From Gnetum montanum (Eukaryota; Streptophyta; Gnetopsida; Gnetales; Gnetaceae): a stretch of DNA of 62,000 bases. Of the stretch, positions 9,786 to 21,690 are shown piece by piece. A program made the translations under genes and the position numbers. Position 1 is the first letter of the stretch. Each line of letters begins with the position of its first letter. The stretch covers positions 612,347-674,346 of the forward strand of contig MNCI01037709.1 of NCBI GenBank assembly GCA_015680685.1. Direction: 5' to 3'. The notes beneath the pieces are model-generated. The model searched no databases and was not told the origin of the DNA. It saw only the letters and a program-made list of their open reading frames with translations.

Positions 9786-11240
9786 AAATAAAAATTTTCA
9801 TAATTAAAACTAAGTATGGAAAAAGAAGTTTTGTCATGAAATTGACATCTAGAGGAAGCCAAAAGAACCTAGAATAAGGATGAATTCTTGAAGAGGGCTA
9901 GGAATATGTTTCAAACAAAGATTTAGTAGGAGATTTAAATGCCAAGGAATGCAAAAACTAGATGCATTATGATAAGAAACATAGGTTTTGAAAGCAAAAT
10001 GGCTAAGGAATAATGAACTTAACCATCGCAACCAAGGAGTATGCTAGTGGGTCCTCCCCATAGCAAGCTCATGCCCTTAATGCCTTTGCATGCCCTCAAA
10101 CCAAGGAGTCTGTGGGCCCTAAGGATTATTAATGATTGTGGATTGTTAAGAACTGAATCACCAAAGAAACCATCAAAGACTTAAGACCATCTCAAAATAA
10201 ACCCATCAATACCATCATGACAAGAGGAAGTGAGGTGGTACATGGAAAGAAGAGGTGGATGAAAGAGAGAGTATGGAATGGAGTCTTGCATCGTGATCAC
10301 ATGAAGTCCCTTGTGAAAGATGTGATTAACATGACTTGAGAGCTTCCTTCATGAGTTTGAATCAAGACCATCCACTTCCAGTGACTTTGCATTGGCACAT
10401 TAGATCATTCCACCTTCCAAGGTATAAGAACAACCCCATAGACCATTCATCATTTCAAAGAAAATAGAAAAGAAAAGTAAGAAGTGAAAAGGACCTTAGT
10501 TAGAGGGATGCCTTCAGACATGGGTAACATGTCTTTTTAGCCTCATAACTAGTGCTTGTGGCCCATTATTATGTCTAAGGGATGTGCTTTGAATTCCCAT
10601 TGTTGTTATTTTTTCCAATGGGAACTACACCATGCAAAGACATTGCTTCCTATTTATTGGTCAACGTACGAATGGTGAGAAGTCCATGGAAATGCTTATG
10701 CAACCCAGATGATAGGTATGTACAAAAGTGACAAGTCCCCTTGAAGTCACACCCTTATTCATCCACCTAATTTGTCTTAAGTTTGAAGAGTACCAAGGTC
10801 ACAAGTTCATTATAAGTTTTCATTAAGAAGGGACCTCATATTTCCAAAATGAGGAAACACCATAGAGTTATGTGGAATGGTGGATGATGTGAACTCACTA
10901 CTTGTTATCATAAAAAGAATCGATGTTCCATTAATTAATGTCAAAATTCCAAGATGAAATCTAGCCATTTACAATCAAGTAAACAATGTAAGTTACAAAC
11001 CACCATCAATCAATAGCTCTAGTTGGCACCAAAGTCTTGATGACAATAAAAAAAAGGAATACACGTAAGAAAAGTCCAAATAAGATAAAATATAGAAAAA
11101 ATTGTAAAATATTCAAGAACATGAAAAACATATCAAAAAATGATGTAAAACAAAAAAGTGAAAATAAACTTATTAGTTCTTGATTTAGGATGGAGCATCT
11201 CCCCCACAACTAAGCTCATGGGTGAGATAAGATAAGAGCT
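9786..11240 (-). other. R2 non-coding internal region
   Basis: No coding sequence is visible. It holds blocks conserved in R3, R4, R6 and in part R5: one at about 10033-10110 (AGTGGGTCCTCCCCATAG and on), one at about 10733-10755 (CCTTGAAGTCACACCC), and one at about 11190-11210 (CATCTCCCCCACAACTAAG) that marks the place where pol ends in the full elements. Retention of non-coding blocks in elements with and without pol suggests a cis role in RNA processing, packaging or reverse transcription. Confidence 0.55.
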
Positions 11241-11245
11241 AATAA

Positions 11246-13687
11246 GTGGGTTGGATGGTTCATGCATTTTTTGAATGGTTTTATATTTTTATTTCAAGCC
11301 AGTGGGTGTCTTTTGGTTTATACTATGTACACTTGGTTTTGCACACACACTTGTTTGTTAAGTTTGTTATGGGTTGGTATAGGGATTATATTAACACTTT
11401 GAACTACCAGCTCACAACTACACCCTTTATCATTATTAGTAATGCATGGAATTTTTTGTCTCTCCACAATGATAGGTTCATCTTTTATGTTTTGTGTTGG
11501 AGTAGTGATGGTTGTTAACTTTTGCGTAGGATTAGGAGACATTGTTTTTGTGAGGAAGGGTGTTGCACTAGATTTGCCTTGTGTAGGTCCTAATGAGCTA
11601 ATAGGTCTAAAAGTTTTGTTTACATTTGTGGAAACTATCATAAAGAAAGAATGTTTTTGAGACTTTTACTAAGATCTACTAATATTATGATTTACTTGTA
11701 TGATCATAGCACAAGTGGCATTATTCTGTTGAGGTTGTGATGCCAATCCTTCTTGTGTTGTTGGCAATGACCTATGTTAGAGGGAAGTATGAGAATATTG
11801 AGGATGTGATGGAGGATAAGAGGTACAAGATGGTGATCCCACATGAGATGTTGTGGGTTGATGATATTCAGGAGAGTGGTAGTGGTGATTCAAGGTAGAA
11901 GAAGTATAACTATTTGGAGAAATAGGTTGTTGGACATAGTATCCACAAGGGTCAAAGGAGCAATAAGGGTATTGTTGGTTTGTTGATGGTATCCCCCACA
12001 ACTGTGGATTTTTCCACTATGATTGATAGTAGTTTTGAGGTTGATAAGAAGTCCCACTGGGATAATATTTTTGGTTGTAGGATTGTCAATAATTAAGTCA
12101 TGAGTAAGGTAATCTCTTAGGAATTTGCTTTTCTATGAACTTGGGATTCAAAGAAAAAGCCCCAAACTCTTATAGGTGTAACATAACTAGGCAATAGCCC
12201 TTTGGATGTTCATATTGGTAGATGCTACATCCATCATCCTCTTTTGTATTTGAGTCTATAACCCCTTCTACTAAAGCTATTTTCCCTTTTCATTGATAGG
12301 TGTTCCTAGCTATTTCTTCATTCTTTTTCCTCTTCTTGTCTTGATCACTTGATTCTTTTTGTGTTACCCTCTCCTCTATGATTTCCAAGTAGGTTGTAAC
12401 TTTTTCATTCATCAACTTCCATATCTTATCTATCCTTGCTTCAATCTTAGTGATAGACTTTTGTATTGGCAAGGTTTGTTGTGAAATCAACTCATCAAGA
12501 GCTATCTCTTTTTCCTAATTATAAATATGGACCTCCTTCTTTTGAAGAGTTGGGTCCCAATTATACTCCTCTAAATTTTTCCTTTTACATAGCTCTCCTT
12601 CTTTTACCATTTGTTCAACTAACCTTTGTATTTGAAGGGCTTTCAATTCTAATAACCGATCTTGGGCATAGATCCCAAGGGTCTCCCTTATTTTGTTATG
12701 AAGCCCATCTATGATGTGGAGTAACTGCTCTTTTTGAGAAAAACCATGGCCTAGACATCTATGTAGTAGAGAATAGTATCTGTCCAAGACTACATCCAAG
12801 GATTCATGATTTTCTTGCTTTCATCCTTGGATTTATTTATTTATATTGGACACTCTCATAGGTTTGGTATTTTTCATTGAAGAGCTCAAGCATTATCGAC
12901 CACAAGTGGATTGAATTTGGTTCCAATAATCTATACCAACTTTTAGCTTCTTCTATTAGTGTCCTAGGAAAGAGCTTAAGCTTTTACCACTTACTTTTGA
13001 TATTTTGCAAAGCATAGGCATCATGGAAGGCTTGTAAATGATGTTGTGGATCAAGATTATAGCCTCCCTTAAATTTACAAATGTTATTCATATCAAGAAA
13101 TTTGATGCAGCTTTTTCTTTGATGCCTATGAGGTATTTGAACTGCCTCCCTAATCTATATCATGTTCCTCGTAGCCAACAAGCATTTATTTTCATCCAAC
13201 ATGTCATGGTGATAGTCTCTATTTCTATTTTTTATAGTGAAGATATTATCTATGCTCACTTTGATGTCTATCATCTTTCCCTTGTGTTCTATTTCTATCT
13301 CCATCTTGATCCCTTAGTGTATCTTTATCTCTATACCTACGTTCATCTTCATCAGAACTAGATGTTAAAGAGGAAGAGAAAGATGGTGAACTAGGAGAAT
13401 CACCATGGCTCCTATATCTTCCCCCCATGGTCCCTTGAGTTATCTCTTCTAGGTTTGGAGGAGGTCCTAGGCCTTAAGGCCCTCCTTATCCTAGAACTTG
13501 TTCCATCCCCTCCAAGATTATCTGCATTAGTTGAACATAGTCTTTGAATGTAGTAAGGGTTTAAATGAGCATATGAGATCCCTATGTTTAGTGATTCACT
13601 CCAATTCTCTTCAATATAGACCCTCTCATTTTTCTTGCTAGTGTTCTCAGCGTGTGATGGATTATTGACTATATGTGAAGAAGGCAT
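11246..13687 (-). pseudogene. R2 gag (decayed) with protease remnant
   Basis: ATG at 13687 (MPSSHIVNNPSHAENTSKK) opens a gag of the same N-terminal type as R5: both contain a GDGTS/EDGTS segment followed by RPRTSS/RPRTFS and a Ser/Asp-rich patch. The gag domain lies at about 12800-12515 (CLGHGFSQKEQLLHIIDGL). A zinc-knuckle-like string, CSIYQYEHPKGYC (first Cys kept, later positions altered), lies near 12200, and a Tyr/Pro/Ser-rich tail follows at 12001-11777. Downstream at 11641-11318 a string KIPCITNNDKGCSC matches the end of the protease region of R6 (KVPCIAYNDIGCKC). The rest of the protease and all later pol are absent. Numerous stops and frame changes make it a pseudogene. Confidence 0.75.
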
Positions 13688-13799
13688 ATTTTTAATTAAT
13701 AATGTGTGTGACTTAAAATATTAATATTTTCAAAAGGTAAATCGTTAATACTTTTACAATGATAATTTATAATATAACTAATCTAGACAACTAGCACCA

Positions 13800-13817
13800 T
13801 CCCTGGCAATGGTGCTA
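13800..13817 (-). other. R2 primer-binding site, tRNA-Asp type
   Basis: On the minus strand this reads TAGCACCATTGCCAGGGA, one base inside the LTR end. It differs little from TGGCGCCGTTGCCGGGGA, the complement of the plant tRNA-Asp 3' end used by Athila-type elements. Confidence 0.8.
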
Positions 13818-13818
13818 A

Positions 13819-14652
13819 TGATGAGTGGCAAGTACCCCCTACACCCAACCATTTGAATCACAAGAATTTACACTCAATCTAGTCAAATTCTATGGATGGA
13901 ATTAGTATGACATCTAGATTGTTAAGCATTGATCGCAGATCATTTTCTTCTGACTTGATCTAGTGGTAGCTTTGTCACATATGGTTTAGTCCAAAGTGAG
14001 GCATATGATTATTGATGTTGTTGTAGGCTTAAACTAATCTTAATAATAACATAGAAATTAATTATTTAATCTAATTAACAAAAAGAAGATAAATTCTAAA
14101 TTAGCCTAAGGATGATGAGTGTCTATTCCCAGCTTGTCGTACACATCCTGAACTCACATATCCACTACTAGGATTACCTAGCATTATGTTACTATGTGAA
14201 CCAAGCAATAATGCTACTAGGATTACCAAGCAAACATGTGTTTATGCTTAAAACTAGTCATGCTCATTTCACTGATTGATTAACATACGTAGAAATGTAA
14301 ATGTTAACTAAGTACATGAAAAGTAAATTGCATTGAAAGTAAATCTATTCTATTCTTAAATGCTACAAGGAGTTTCAGAATCTCATCTTTATTGTTGGCA
14401 CATCAAAGTGTTCAGGTACATTGATGCTCGAATAAGGACTTGTACAATCCTTGAAGTCCTACTGTGGGCACTTAGAAAATATTTTAACTTTGATGAAATA
14501 AAATTGCAAGACCCTAGCTACTCTATTGACTTAACAATGCCATAAATGTGATGGGTACACACATTTATATAGGCAAAGACAAACATTGTGTCAACACATC
14601 AACCCATGCATCGATGAAGATGCGTCAATGCAACCCAACTCATGATTTATCA
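13819..14652 (-). repeat. R2 5' LTR (834 bp)
   Basis: Bounded by TGATGAGTGGC on the window left and GATTTATCA on the right. Minus-strand U3 words are ATGCATCGATG, GATGTGTTGACAC and similar, not GATATC; the TATA box (CCTATATAAATG) lies at about 14572-14561. Body words shared with other LTRs include TGCTCGAATAA and ACTACTAGGATTACC. Confidence 0.88.
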
Positions 14653-16249
14653 ATTATGAATAAAATCATTCTTGGTAATAATCTTGTAAGAAACTTTAGA
14701 ATTAAAAAGAAAAATATATTTATCATCGTTTCAAAAAAATATTTGGAAAAGCTTAATAGAAACTATTGTCAACTTTAAATGAACTCTCAAGATCAAAAAT
14801 TAATTTTTCAAAATCATTTTTTTCTCTTTCCATTCAAATCATAAAGGCTAGAAGTCTCCTTTCATGTAATCTATCTATCATGCATATGTAGATAGGAAAC
14901 TATAGTTGTACCAAATTTGCTCAAAGTAGTATAGAATATAGATGAATTAGTAGCTTAAGCTCCTTCATTAAAAGGAAGCCACCATAGGCTAATTTACTTA
15001 AGCATATCTTCTAAAACTATAATATCGTTATAATTCTATATTTATTTAAGAATTGGAGAATTAGGAATCAAAAAGGCCTAAGGAAAAAGAAAATTATTAG
15101 AAAAATAACTATTATCATTTCTAGGAAATCTTTGCATAAGTATGTTTCTTAAAAGAAGCATTTAAGCATCATCTTCATTAATGTGCTTTATAATTCATTT
15201 TGCTAAGAGAGAAATACCTTGGTTATAATAATTAATGAGGCCAAGTCCTCCACTTGTTTTACTACTAGTGTAAATATTTGATGCAGCTTTAGAAAAGCCT
15301 TTTCTATGTTGCTTAGTAGACCAAAAAAAATTGATGGATAATACAATCAATTCTATCATAAATTTTTAAAGAAGCCCAACTAGAAAAATAACCGTAAGTA
15401 CATTGAAACATCTACCTAATAACTAAAAATTTGCTAGCAAAGGTAACCTTTTTCTCTTTTCATTTATCAAGCTTCTTTTTAATTTTATTAACCACATAAT
15501 TCAAAAAAGTATTTAGATTAGGTATTTCTAAAATTTTCATACAAAATCTTTCTCCAAGATTTTCCAAGGCTTGTGAATAATCCTCTCATCAATATTGTTG
15601 CTATAATAAATAATAAATTTTCTCCAATTAATACAAGAGTTAGATAACATGTAGTATTCCTTCACTCTAACTAATAAAGTGTTCATGTGTTGTAAAGAAT
15701 TGTTAATTATATATAAAAAAAGAATCATATGCAAAATGCATGTTAAGCAATTATGTACCTTGACCATAAATTGAAATGTCCTTAATGATATTGCTTTGTA
15801 GATCATAATGAAATTTATGTTAAACAAAGTTTAGCAATAATAAAAAGATAGGAAGCAAGTGGAAAACCTTAATGAATGCACCATTGAAGAGGAAATGAGG
15901 AACTAAATCCAAAATTTATAGAAACTTAACTATTAGCATAATTAAGATACAAACAAACAAATAAAATAATCATAAAATCCTAATTTACAGAGATAAGTAA
16001 TAATGAAATTCCATTCAATCTTGTCATAACCTTTACGATATTCTAATTAAATAAAAGTAATGGTCTATTTAGTATCAAAAGCCCATCACATATCCTTCCA
16101 AGCTATAATAACATTATTTAAGATATGTCTACCTTTAATAAAACTTATCTATTCAGATTTGATGATATTTTCTATAACCTTTTGAATCCAACAAGCCATG
16201 TATTTATCTCAAATTTTATAAGTGTTGTTAAGAATAATAATAGGTCCCC
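14653..16249 (-). pseudogene. LINE (L1-type) reverse transcriptase, C-terminal part, decayed
   Basis: The minus strand begins WGPIIILNNTYKI, the RT block usually read NWRPI.LLNT.YKI. It continues with FIKGRHILNNVIIAWKDM and a KGYDKIEW-like block (FEKAYD.. in L1), then HFAYDSFFIY where the catalytic FADD is expected (second Asp replaced by Tyr), and SGGLGLINYYNQGISLL at about 15280-15200 (post-RT region). The last part before R2 resembles the terminal region of L1 ORF2 (NDDKYIFLFNSKVSYK). It is the direct continuation of the piece at 30360-30838; R3 separates them. Stops, frameshifts and the lost catalytic residue make it inactive. No poly(A) tail is visible; the 3' end is cut by R2. Confidence 0.8.
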
Positions 16250-17126
16250 TGATGAGCAACGAGGTGCCCCTATGCCCAACCATACGAATCACAAAGCATT
16301 CATACATGATTTAGTCCAATTTCGTGGACTTTATAGTTTCTAATGCACTAGTCTTCTAGGAAGTGAATCTTGCCCTACAGTCATTCGTTGTCTTCCCAAT
16401 TACACTTTTGATGCACAAAGATATGGTTAAGTGTAATCAAGGCATATGATTTTTATCATTTTATGTCTTATGTTCCTGGATGCTTAGAGAGAGAGAGAGA
16501 TAAACTAATTTAATGACTAATCTATATTAACTAACTAACTGGTCCTAACATAAGCATTTGGTCCCACTTTCCGTACATGTCCTGAACCTGTGTATCCATT
16601 ATTGGGTTACCAAGCACTATGCTATTGGGTGCACTAAGCAATAATGCTGCTAGGATTACTAAGTGAATATGTGTTACACTCAAAGTGATCATACTTATGT
16701 ATTTAATTTAACTAGCTTATCTTGCTTAATTAGCGCAATTACTAGAAAACATTAAATAAAGAACTAAAAGTATTAACTGCATGAATAAATATCTAAACTA
16801 TCCAGAATGCTACAAGGTTTATCAAGAAGCTCGTCTTTATTTCCATACACACGATTGTGCTTAGGTACAACAATGCTCGAATAAATATTTGTACACTCAA
16901 TGACTCTTGTTGTGGGCACTCAAGAAAATATTCTAACTTTCAAATGAAAAAACTGTAAGAGCTCAACTACACTATGACTAACTGATATCATAAATGTGGC
17001 TAGTAAGCATGTATTTATAGCCAAGAATAGACCCTACATTGATGGGACCTAATTAATGCATGAAATGATGCATCAATGGGGCCTAGTCAACTAAGCATAG
17101 TTGATGTGGCCACCTGTGACTCATCA
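16250..17126 (-). repeat. R3 3' LTR (877 bp)
   Basis: Bounded by TGATGAGCAACG and GTGACTCATCA. The minus-strand U3 holds TTGATG, GGGCCTAG and GCATCATTTCATGCAT words (about 17100-17040), then a TATA box CTATAAATAC at about 17028-17019. It closely resembles the other R3 LTR (29487-30359). A short GA repeat lies near 16488-16500. Confidence 0.9.
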
Positions 17127-17359
17127 TACCCCCATGATTAAATGAAAACTTGTCGTCAAGTTCTTTACAAAATTGGGAAGGTATGGGATTATTGACTAAT
17201 GCTAGACTTAACGAAATGACTTGACAAAATTGAGTACCCAAGTGTACATACCAATACATTACAAAAATTGTGGTGTTCATGACACAAAATTGAACACCAT
17301 GACATGACTCTTTAAAATTGGATGGCACTTCCTTTGATGGCATGAAGTTCATAGAGAAG

Positions 17360-20300
17360 GTTAAATAGTCCCAAGAGGTGGTAGCTCTTGAGGTTCTAAG
17401 GAACCTTCATTGACTTCATACACGTGTGATAGTTGAGGTGGCTATGGTTCTTTTGTTGTTGTTGCGACTTATGGCAAGAGGCAAAAGGCATTCAACAATG
17501 CCTTCATTTAATCCTTCTTACTCTTGGGATCATGCATCATCCATGTAGCTTCACTAATGTGGGTAGGATTGGGCACATCTCAAGGATAGGGAATTGCTAG
17601 AAATAACTCCTTAGCATTGATGAACTAGGCAACAAATCACTTGTTTTTGATATTGAACACCCTAACTATGGTTTGAAACTCCTGGTAATCATTCATTCTC
17701 TTGGCCATGTTCTCAGCAATTGATTATTGATCGGTGAACTGTGCTTTAATAACCTCAAGTTTAGCATTTGTTATTTCAAGCTTTTGCTTAGTGTCATTAT
17801 GGTGCTTGAAGTTGGCCTTGCACAATAAGTATGAGTTGGCCACTTGTTTCTCAAGTTCTGAATGTTACCGTTCGACAGTCAGCATCACCAAGTTTGCATA
17901 ATGAATATTGGTCAATTCCATATACTCTATCATTTCTTCAACTTGCAACTCCTTCAAGTGGATCTCTACTCTATTATAGGCATCTATTCCATCAATGATG
18001 AGTTACCATACCTTTCTTTCTTGCTATAGTTGCTGGAGGGCCTCGTTTACTTTTGCCATAGTCATTTGAACATGTTTCTCATTCACTTCCTTCTGTAAGC
18101 CAACTTAGTCTCTATAATGATTCTTGAAATTTTTAAATTTGAGAGCCTCATTTTCCAAGTGGCAATATCAATGGTAGATTTCTAGCATAAGGCTCAGAAT
18201 TCCTCCATAGACAGATTTCGATTCTCCATAGCCAATTTCCTTAACTCTTTGTTTACCCTAGCAAGTTGCTCCTATTGTTGATGAATGAATTCTTGCATTT
18301 TTTATTTTTTTGCATCAACATTATGCATGTGATGATTTTCGACAGTTAATGATTCATCTTCTTAGCGCATCTGGACCAAGTCATTCTAAATTGAGTAGGG
18401 TTTTGCTTCATCTATGGACTAGTTAAAGATGGTCATCACCACTTCCTCCTCAACCTATTTTAGTCATTTCTAAAGTTGCTAAAAATCTTCATCTTTGGTT
18501 ACTGTGGAGCTAAGGAGCATGGGATCAGCAGAATGGGCACACAATTTAGTAACTTCTATGGTCAAGCATTAGTTTTATGCTTGAGCCATTTCAAGTTTCC
18601 CTTCCAGGATGATGCATTTTCCCTTTACTTCTAGCAGGTCTAATTGGATCATAGTAATGTTGTCTGGAAAATTGAAGATATCAAAAAGCGATTTCCCTAT
18701 TCCCACCAATTGATCTAGCAACTCTTCATGCTAGGTTGCACTCAATCTTCCACTGACCATGCTTATAGACATCTGCACATCTTGAAGTGCAAATATATTT
18801 GGTACAGACATCATATGTGCATTAAGTGCTTTTGTGATTCAGTCAGCAACAACTTTAGTAGCAATCTCTTACCCTTGGTGTTACATCACTAATACAATTT
18901 TTTCCTTGCCCTCCTCCAAGTGCACTGAAAAGGAGGTAGCATTTCTAGAGATTTCTAGGAATAAATAGTGTTGACATAGAGACACTGTCACCTCTTAGGC
19001 GTTGGGATTCAATCTCATAGGTAACTCCATTAGTTGGGTAGAGAATATTGGTCCACCTCTTTCCATCTAGCTAATTATTTAAGCCACCTCATTAAGGTGA
19101 CTCATCATGGGTTGATATATAGATGGGTCTGCACCAATTCTTCCTACATGCTACTCTTGTTCATGCAAGAGTAGCTTCTGGATTTTGCGTAAGCATTTAA
19201 TGGCTACGTGAGCCTCTAGTGTTATTTCTTAAGTAGGCAGTGGAGGCAATGGTTGCTACTTCCCTTCTTTAGACATGGCAGGAGTCTTGTCCTTCATTAT
19301 TTTAGGCCACAAGGTAATGAGAGTATGTCTAATCATGTCATTTTCTTAGTAGATGATCCCTACCATTTTGCAAAATTTTCAAATGAGGCATGGGAAAGGC
19401 AGGGTTTTCCTCCCACATTCATTTTCTTTGGATTGCTTTTCGATCTCTAAATAGATTAATTGTGGAAGGTTCACTAGAAATCTTTCGCTGATAGTGATGC
19501 ATGCTCGAGTGGAAAAGGCAGTCACCTTATTAGGCCTCACAATCAAATTAAGGTGATAGGCCACTATATTAAAGTATACACATTTTGCCAATGTGAGCAT
19601 GCTGAATTGCTTATGATTGATCCCATAACATCGTTGGCTCTACTTCTTTTTGAACTCAGGGTCAACTTGTGTCAACAACTCTGCCAAATTTGTCCCTATG
19701 TTATGCAACCCAAGAACTTGTGCAATAACATCAACTAAGTTGAACACTAGAATGTCCTTGATCTTCACTATGGAGCCTAATGAATCATGATTCATTTGGC
19801 TCTGATATCGGACCTGCGATATTGGATCCATGATATCGAGTACACGATATCATGACCCAAATAACAATATCAGATACAAGATATCATGAATCCTATGTGA
19901 GCCTATAAATACACATGTGGGTGCACAGAAAGGAGTCAGTTAGTTTTCAGTCAGTAGATAGAAGTTAGTTCATTTTTAGTTCTTCTCAACCCTTTCCCCC
20001 AGTGCATGCCCGCAGTGTGATGATTGTAATTATATGAAACCTTTATTCGAGTGTGACGTACGTGGACACACACATGACCAAAAATAAAGATCGAGATTAC
20101 TTCATCAGTGCAGCATTTACTTAGTTTAATTATTTAATTTTTATTGTTACTTATTGCTTTCGTAGTTAATATCTCTTCACCCTAAACTCCTTAAACATAG
20201 GATGAGTACGACTTAATCATGAGCATTCAAGTGTGACTACTTGGTATCCTAGTAGCATACCTAGGCCATGTGCTTGGTAATCTTAGTGGTAGTCATGCAT

Positions 20301-21112
20301 GAGGTCCAAGATGTGTATGAATGATTAAGGAACAGATGCTCATCGCACTGAGGCTAGCTTAGATTCTCTCTCCCACTTCCTATTAGCTTAACTCTCTTCC
20401 CCTTTTCCTCCTAGCTTAATTAAAGTTATTTTTCATTACCTCTAGGAGTAGCACTAGGTTAGAAACCACATCATACACCTCACTCTAGACTAAACCATAT
20501 GTGAAAAAGCATATACTAGTCCAGGTGGGAAGATAGTAGACTGCAATCAATGAGTAACTATTTAGATACCACAACTAGCCCGTCTACAGAGTTCAACCAG
20601 ATCGTGCGTGAAATGCTCGTATTCGTACGGTTGAGTGTAGGGGTACCTTGCTACTCATCAAAGCCTACCCTTCTATTATTCTAGAAAAGGTACATCTCTC
20701 CCATGTACGACTTCCCACTAGAAATGATGATTGGCCAAATGGGAGAGGTTTGCAATTGTGTTCTCACTTCTACTAGAGCATGTCCTAGAAATGGCCCAAA
20801 GTTCAGTTCCTAGAGAACTAAGCATTGGATTTCATGGGGCCTGATGGTGTTGAGTTACGCTTGTGTTACTATGACTTTCAACCTTGGTATGGGTCCTAGT
20901 GCTTCCCCACCCTATGATTTTTCTATTTCAACTTCTTCTTCAGGAATTTGTTGAACAAATTCCACTTTAGGCTCTTCTCAAAGAGGTCTTGTTTCATGGG
21001 TTGCTTCTTGTTGTTCTTGGGATTATTCTTGTTGGCCCCTTCTAGCCCTAGTTAATTTCTTCCTTAGTTGTGATGGTCCTCCCTCCTATGGTTTTTTTAG
21101 TCTTAGTATCAT
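17360..21112 (-). pseudogene. R3 ORF2, decayed and interrupted by a solo LTR
   Basis: Homologous to R2 ORF2 along its length. The start is ATG at 21112, in the same context as R2 (GATTATAG/ATG against GATCATAG/ATG), and the end lies near 17360. The LPFPCL domain lies at 19600-19379 (YFNIVAYHLNLIVRPNKV ... GRKTLPFPCLI). The frame is broken by the 880-bp solo LTR at 19781-20660 and by many stops. Removing the insert leaves the R2-like order of conserved blocks uninterrupted. It follows pol, the position of the env-like frame in Athila elements, but no signal peptide or membrane span is visible. Confidence 0.7.
19781..20660 (+). mobile_element. Solo LTR (880 bp) inserted in R3 ORF2
   Basis: Begins TGAATCATGATTC and ends TACTCATCA in plus orientation, opposite to R3, with no internal region on either side. 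It contains the GATATC array (about 19806-19890), a TATA box in GCCTATAAATACAC (about 19903-19911) and the usual 3' end GGTTGAGTGTAGGGGTACC. The string AGCCTA occurs at 19774-19779 and 20662-20667, close to both ends, and is a candidate target duplication, though one or two extra A residues lie between it and the LTR ends. It is of the R5/R6 (GATATC) LTR class and probably arose by recombination between the LTRs of a full insertion. Confidence 0.85.
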
Positions 21113-21570
21113 CTATAATCACAACATGACCACGAGTTAGCAATTGTTGTGTACCATGAAACAATTTGGGATTCCTTGTCTCCTTGGGATAGTTACACTT
21201 GGCTAAGTTGTGATTATGGTAGATGTGATTAATTTTAATTAGTATTTTATTTGTATTTTAATGTTAATAAGTCATTCTAAAAGGTTTTGGAAGGGTTAAC
21301 ACTCAAGGATTGATGGTTTCATATTATTGTATTCATTATCCCCTTTGGGAAAGTTAGAAAATTCTTTGAAAATTTTCATCAAAAACCTTAAGGTTTTTGA
21401 CACCCATGATCAAAAGCATACCTTTGGTAGCTGCAGGATCAAAGAACAGAGTGATTTGGACAAACGGTTGGCAAGTTATGGACTCTAAAAGGTTTTGGGC
21501 TCTAAAAAATGGCAAAAACTACTTTTTTGTTATAAAGTAAATTTCAAAAAATTATAAAGTCTTAGTGGCA

Positions 21571-21690
21571 TTTATAGAATTTTTGGCTTGCGCCAACTGG
21601 GCCTAGTCAACGAGGCCTGATCAATGGGGTCAATTACGTTGACTAGGCCTACTCGATGCAACTATTGACCATCGTTGACTTCATCAAATT
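21571..21690 (-). promoter_or_regulatory. R3 internal promoter-like block upstream of ORF2
   Basis: The plus-strand text shows GGGCCTAGTCAACGAGGCC, TCAATGGGGTCAA, GTTGACTAGGCC and ATCGTTGAC words (21598-21680). They closely match words of the R3 LTR U3 (ATCAATGGGGCCTAGTCAAC, about 17072-17091). On the minus strand a TATA box (ATTCTATAAATGCC, about 21580-21567) follows the cluster, and the ORF2 ATG lies about 460 bp further on. The layout copies that of the LTR promoter. Activity is inferred. Confidence 0.55.

Larger units (their letters stand above)
6042..14652 (-). mobile_element. R2: pol-less LTR retrotransposon (gag + ORF2), Athila-like
   Basis: Reading on the minus strand: 5' LTR 14652-13819, tRNA-Asp-type PBS 13817-13800, gag from 13687 with a scrap of protease ending near 11318, a non-coding region with conserved blocks, an internal promoter-like block at 9785-9687, ORF2 from 9248 to about 6458, a PPT (TAATCATGGGGTA-like, about 6242-6229), and a damaged 3' LTR at 6228 to about 6042. 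There is no reverse transcriptase, RNase H or integrase sequence: the scrap of protease runs almost directly into the block that in R3 follows integrase (CATCTCCCCCACAACTAAG near 11190-11210). A non-autonomous element is the simplest reading. No target duplication can be seen because the left LTR is truncated. Confidence 0.85.
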
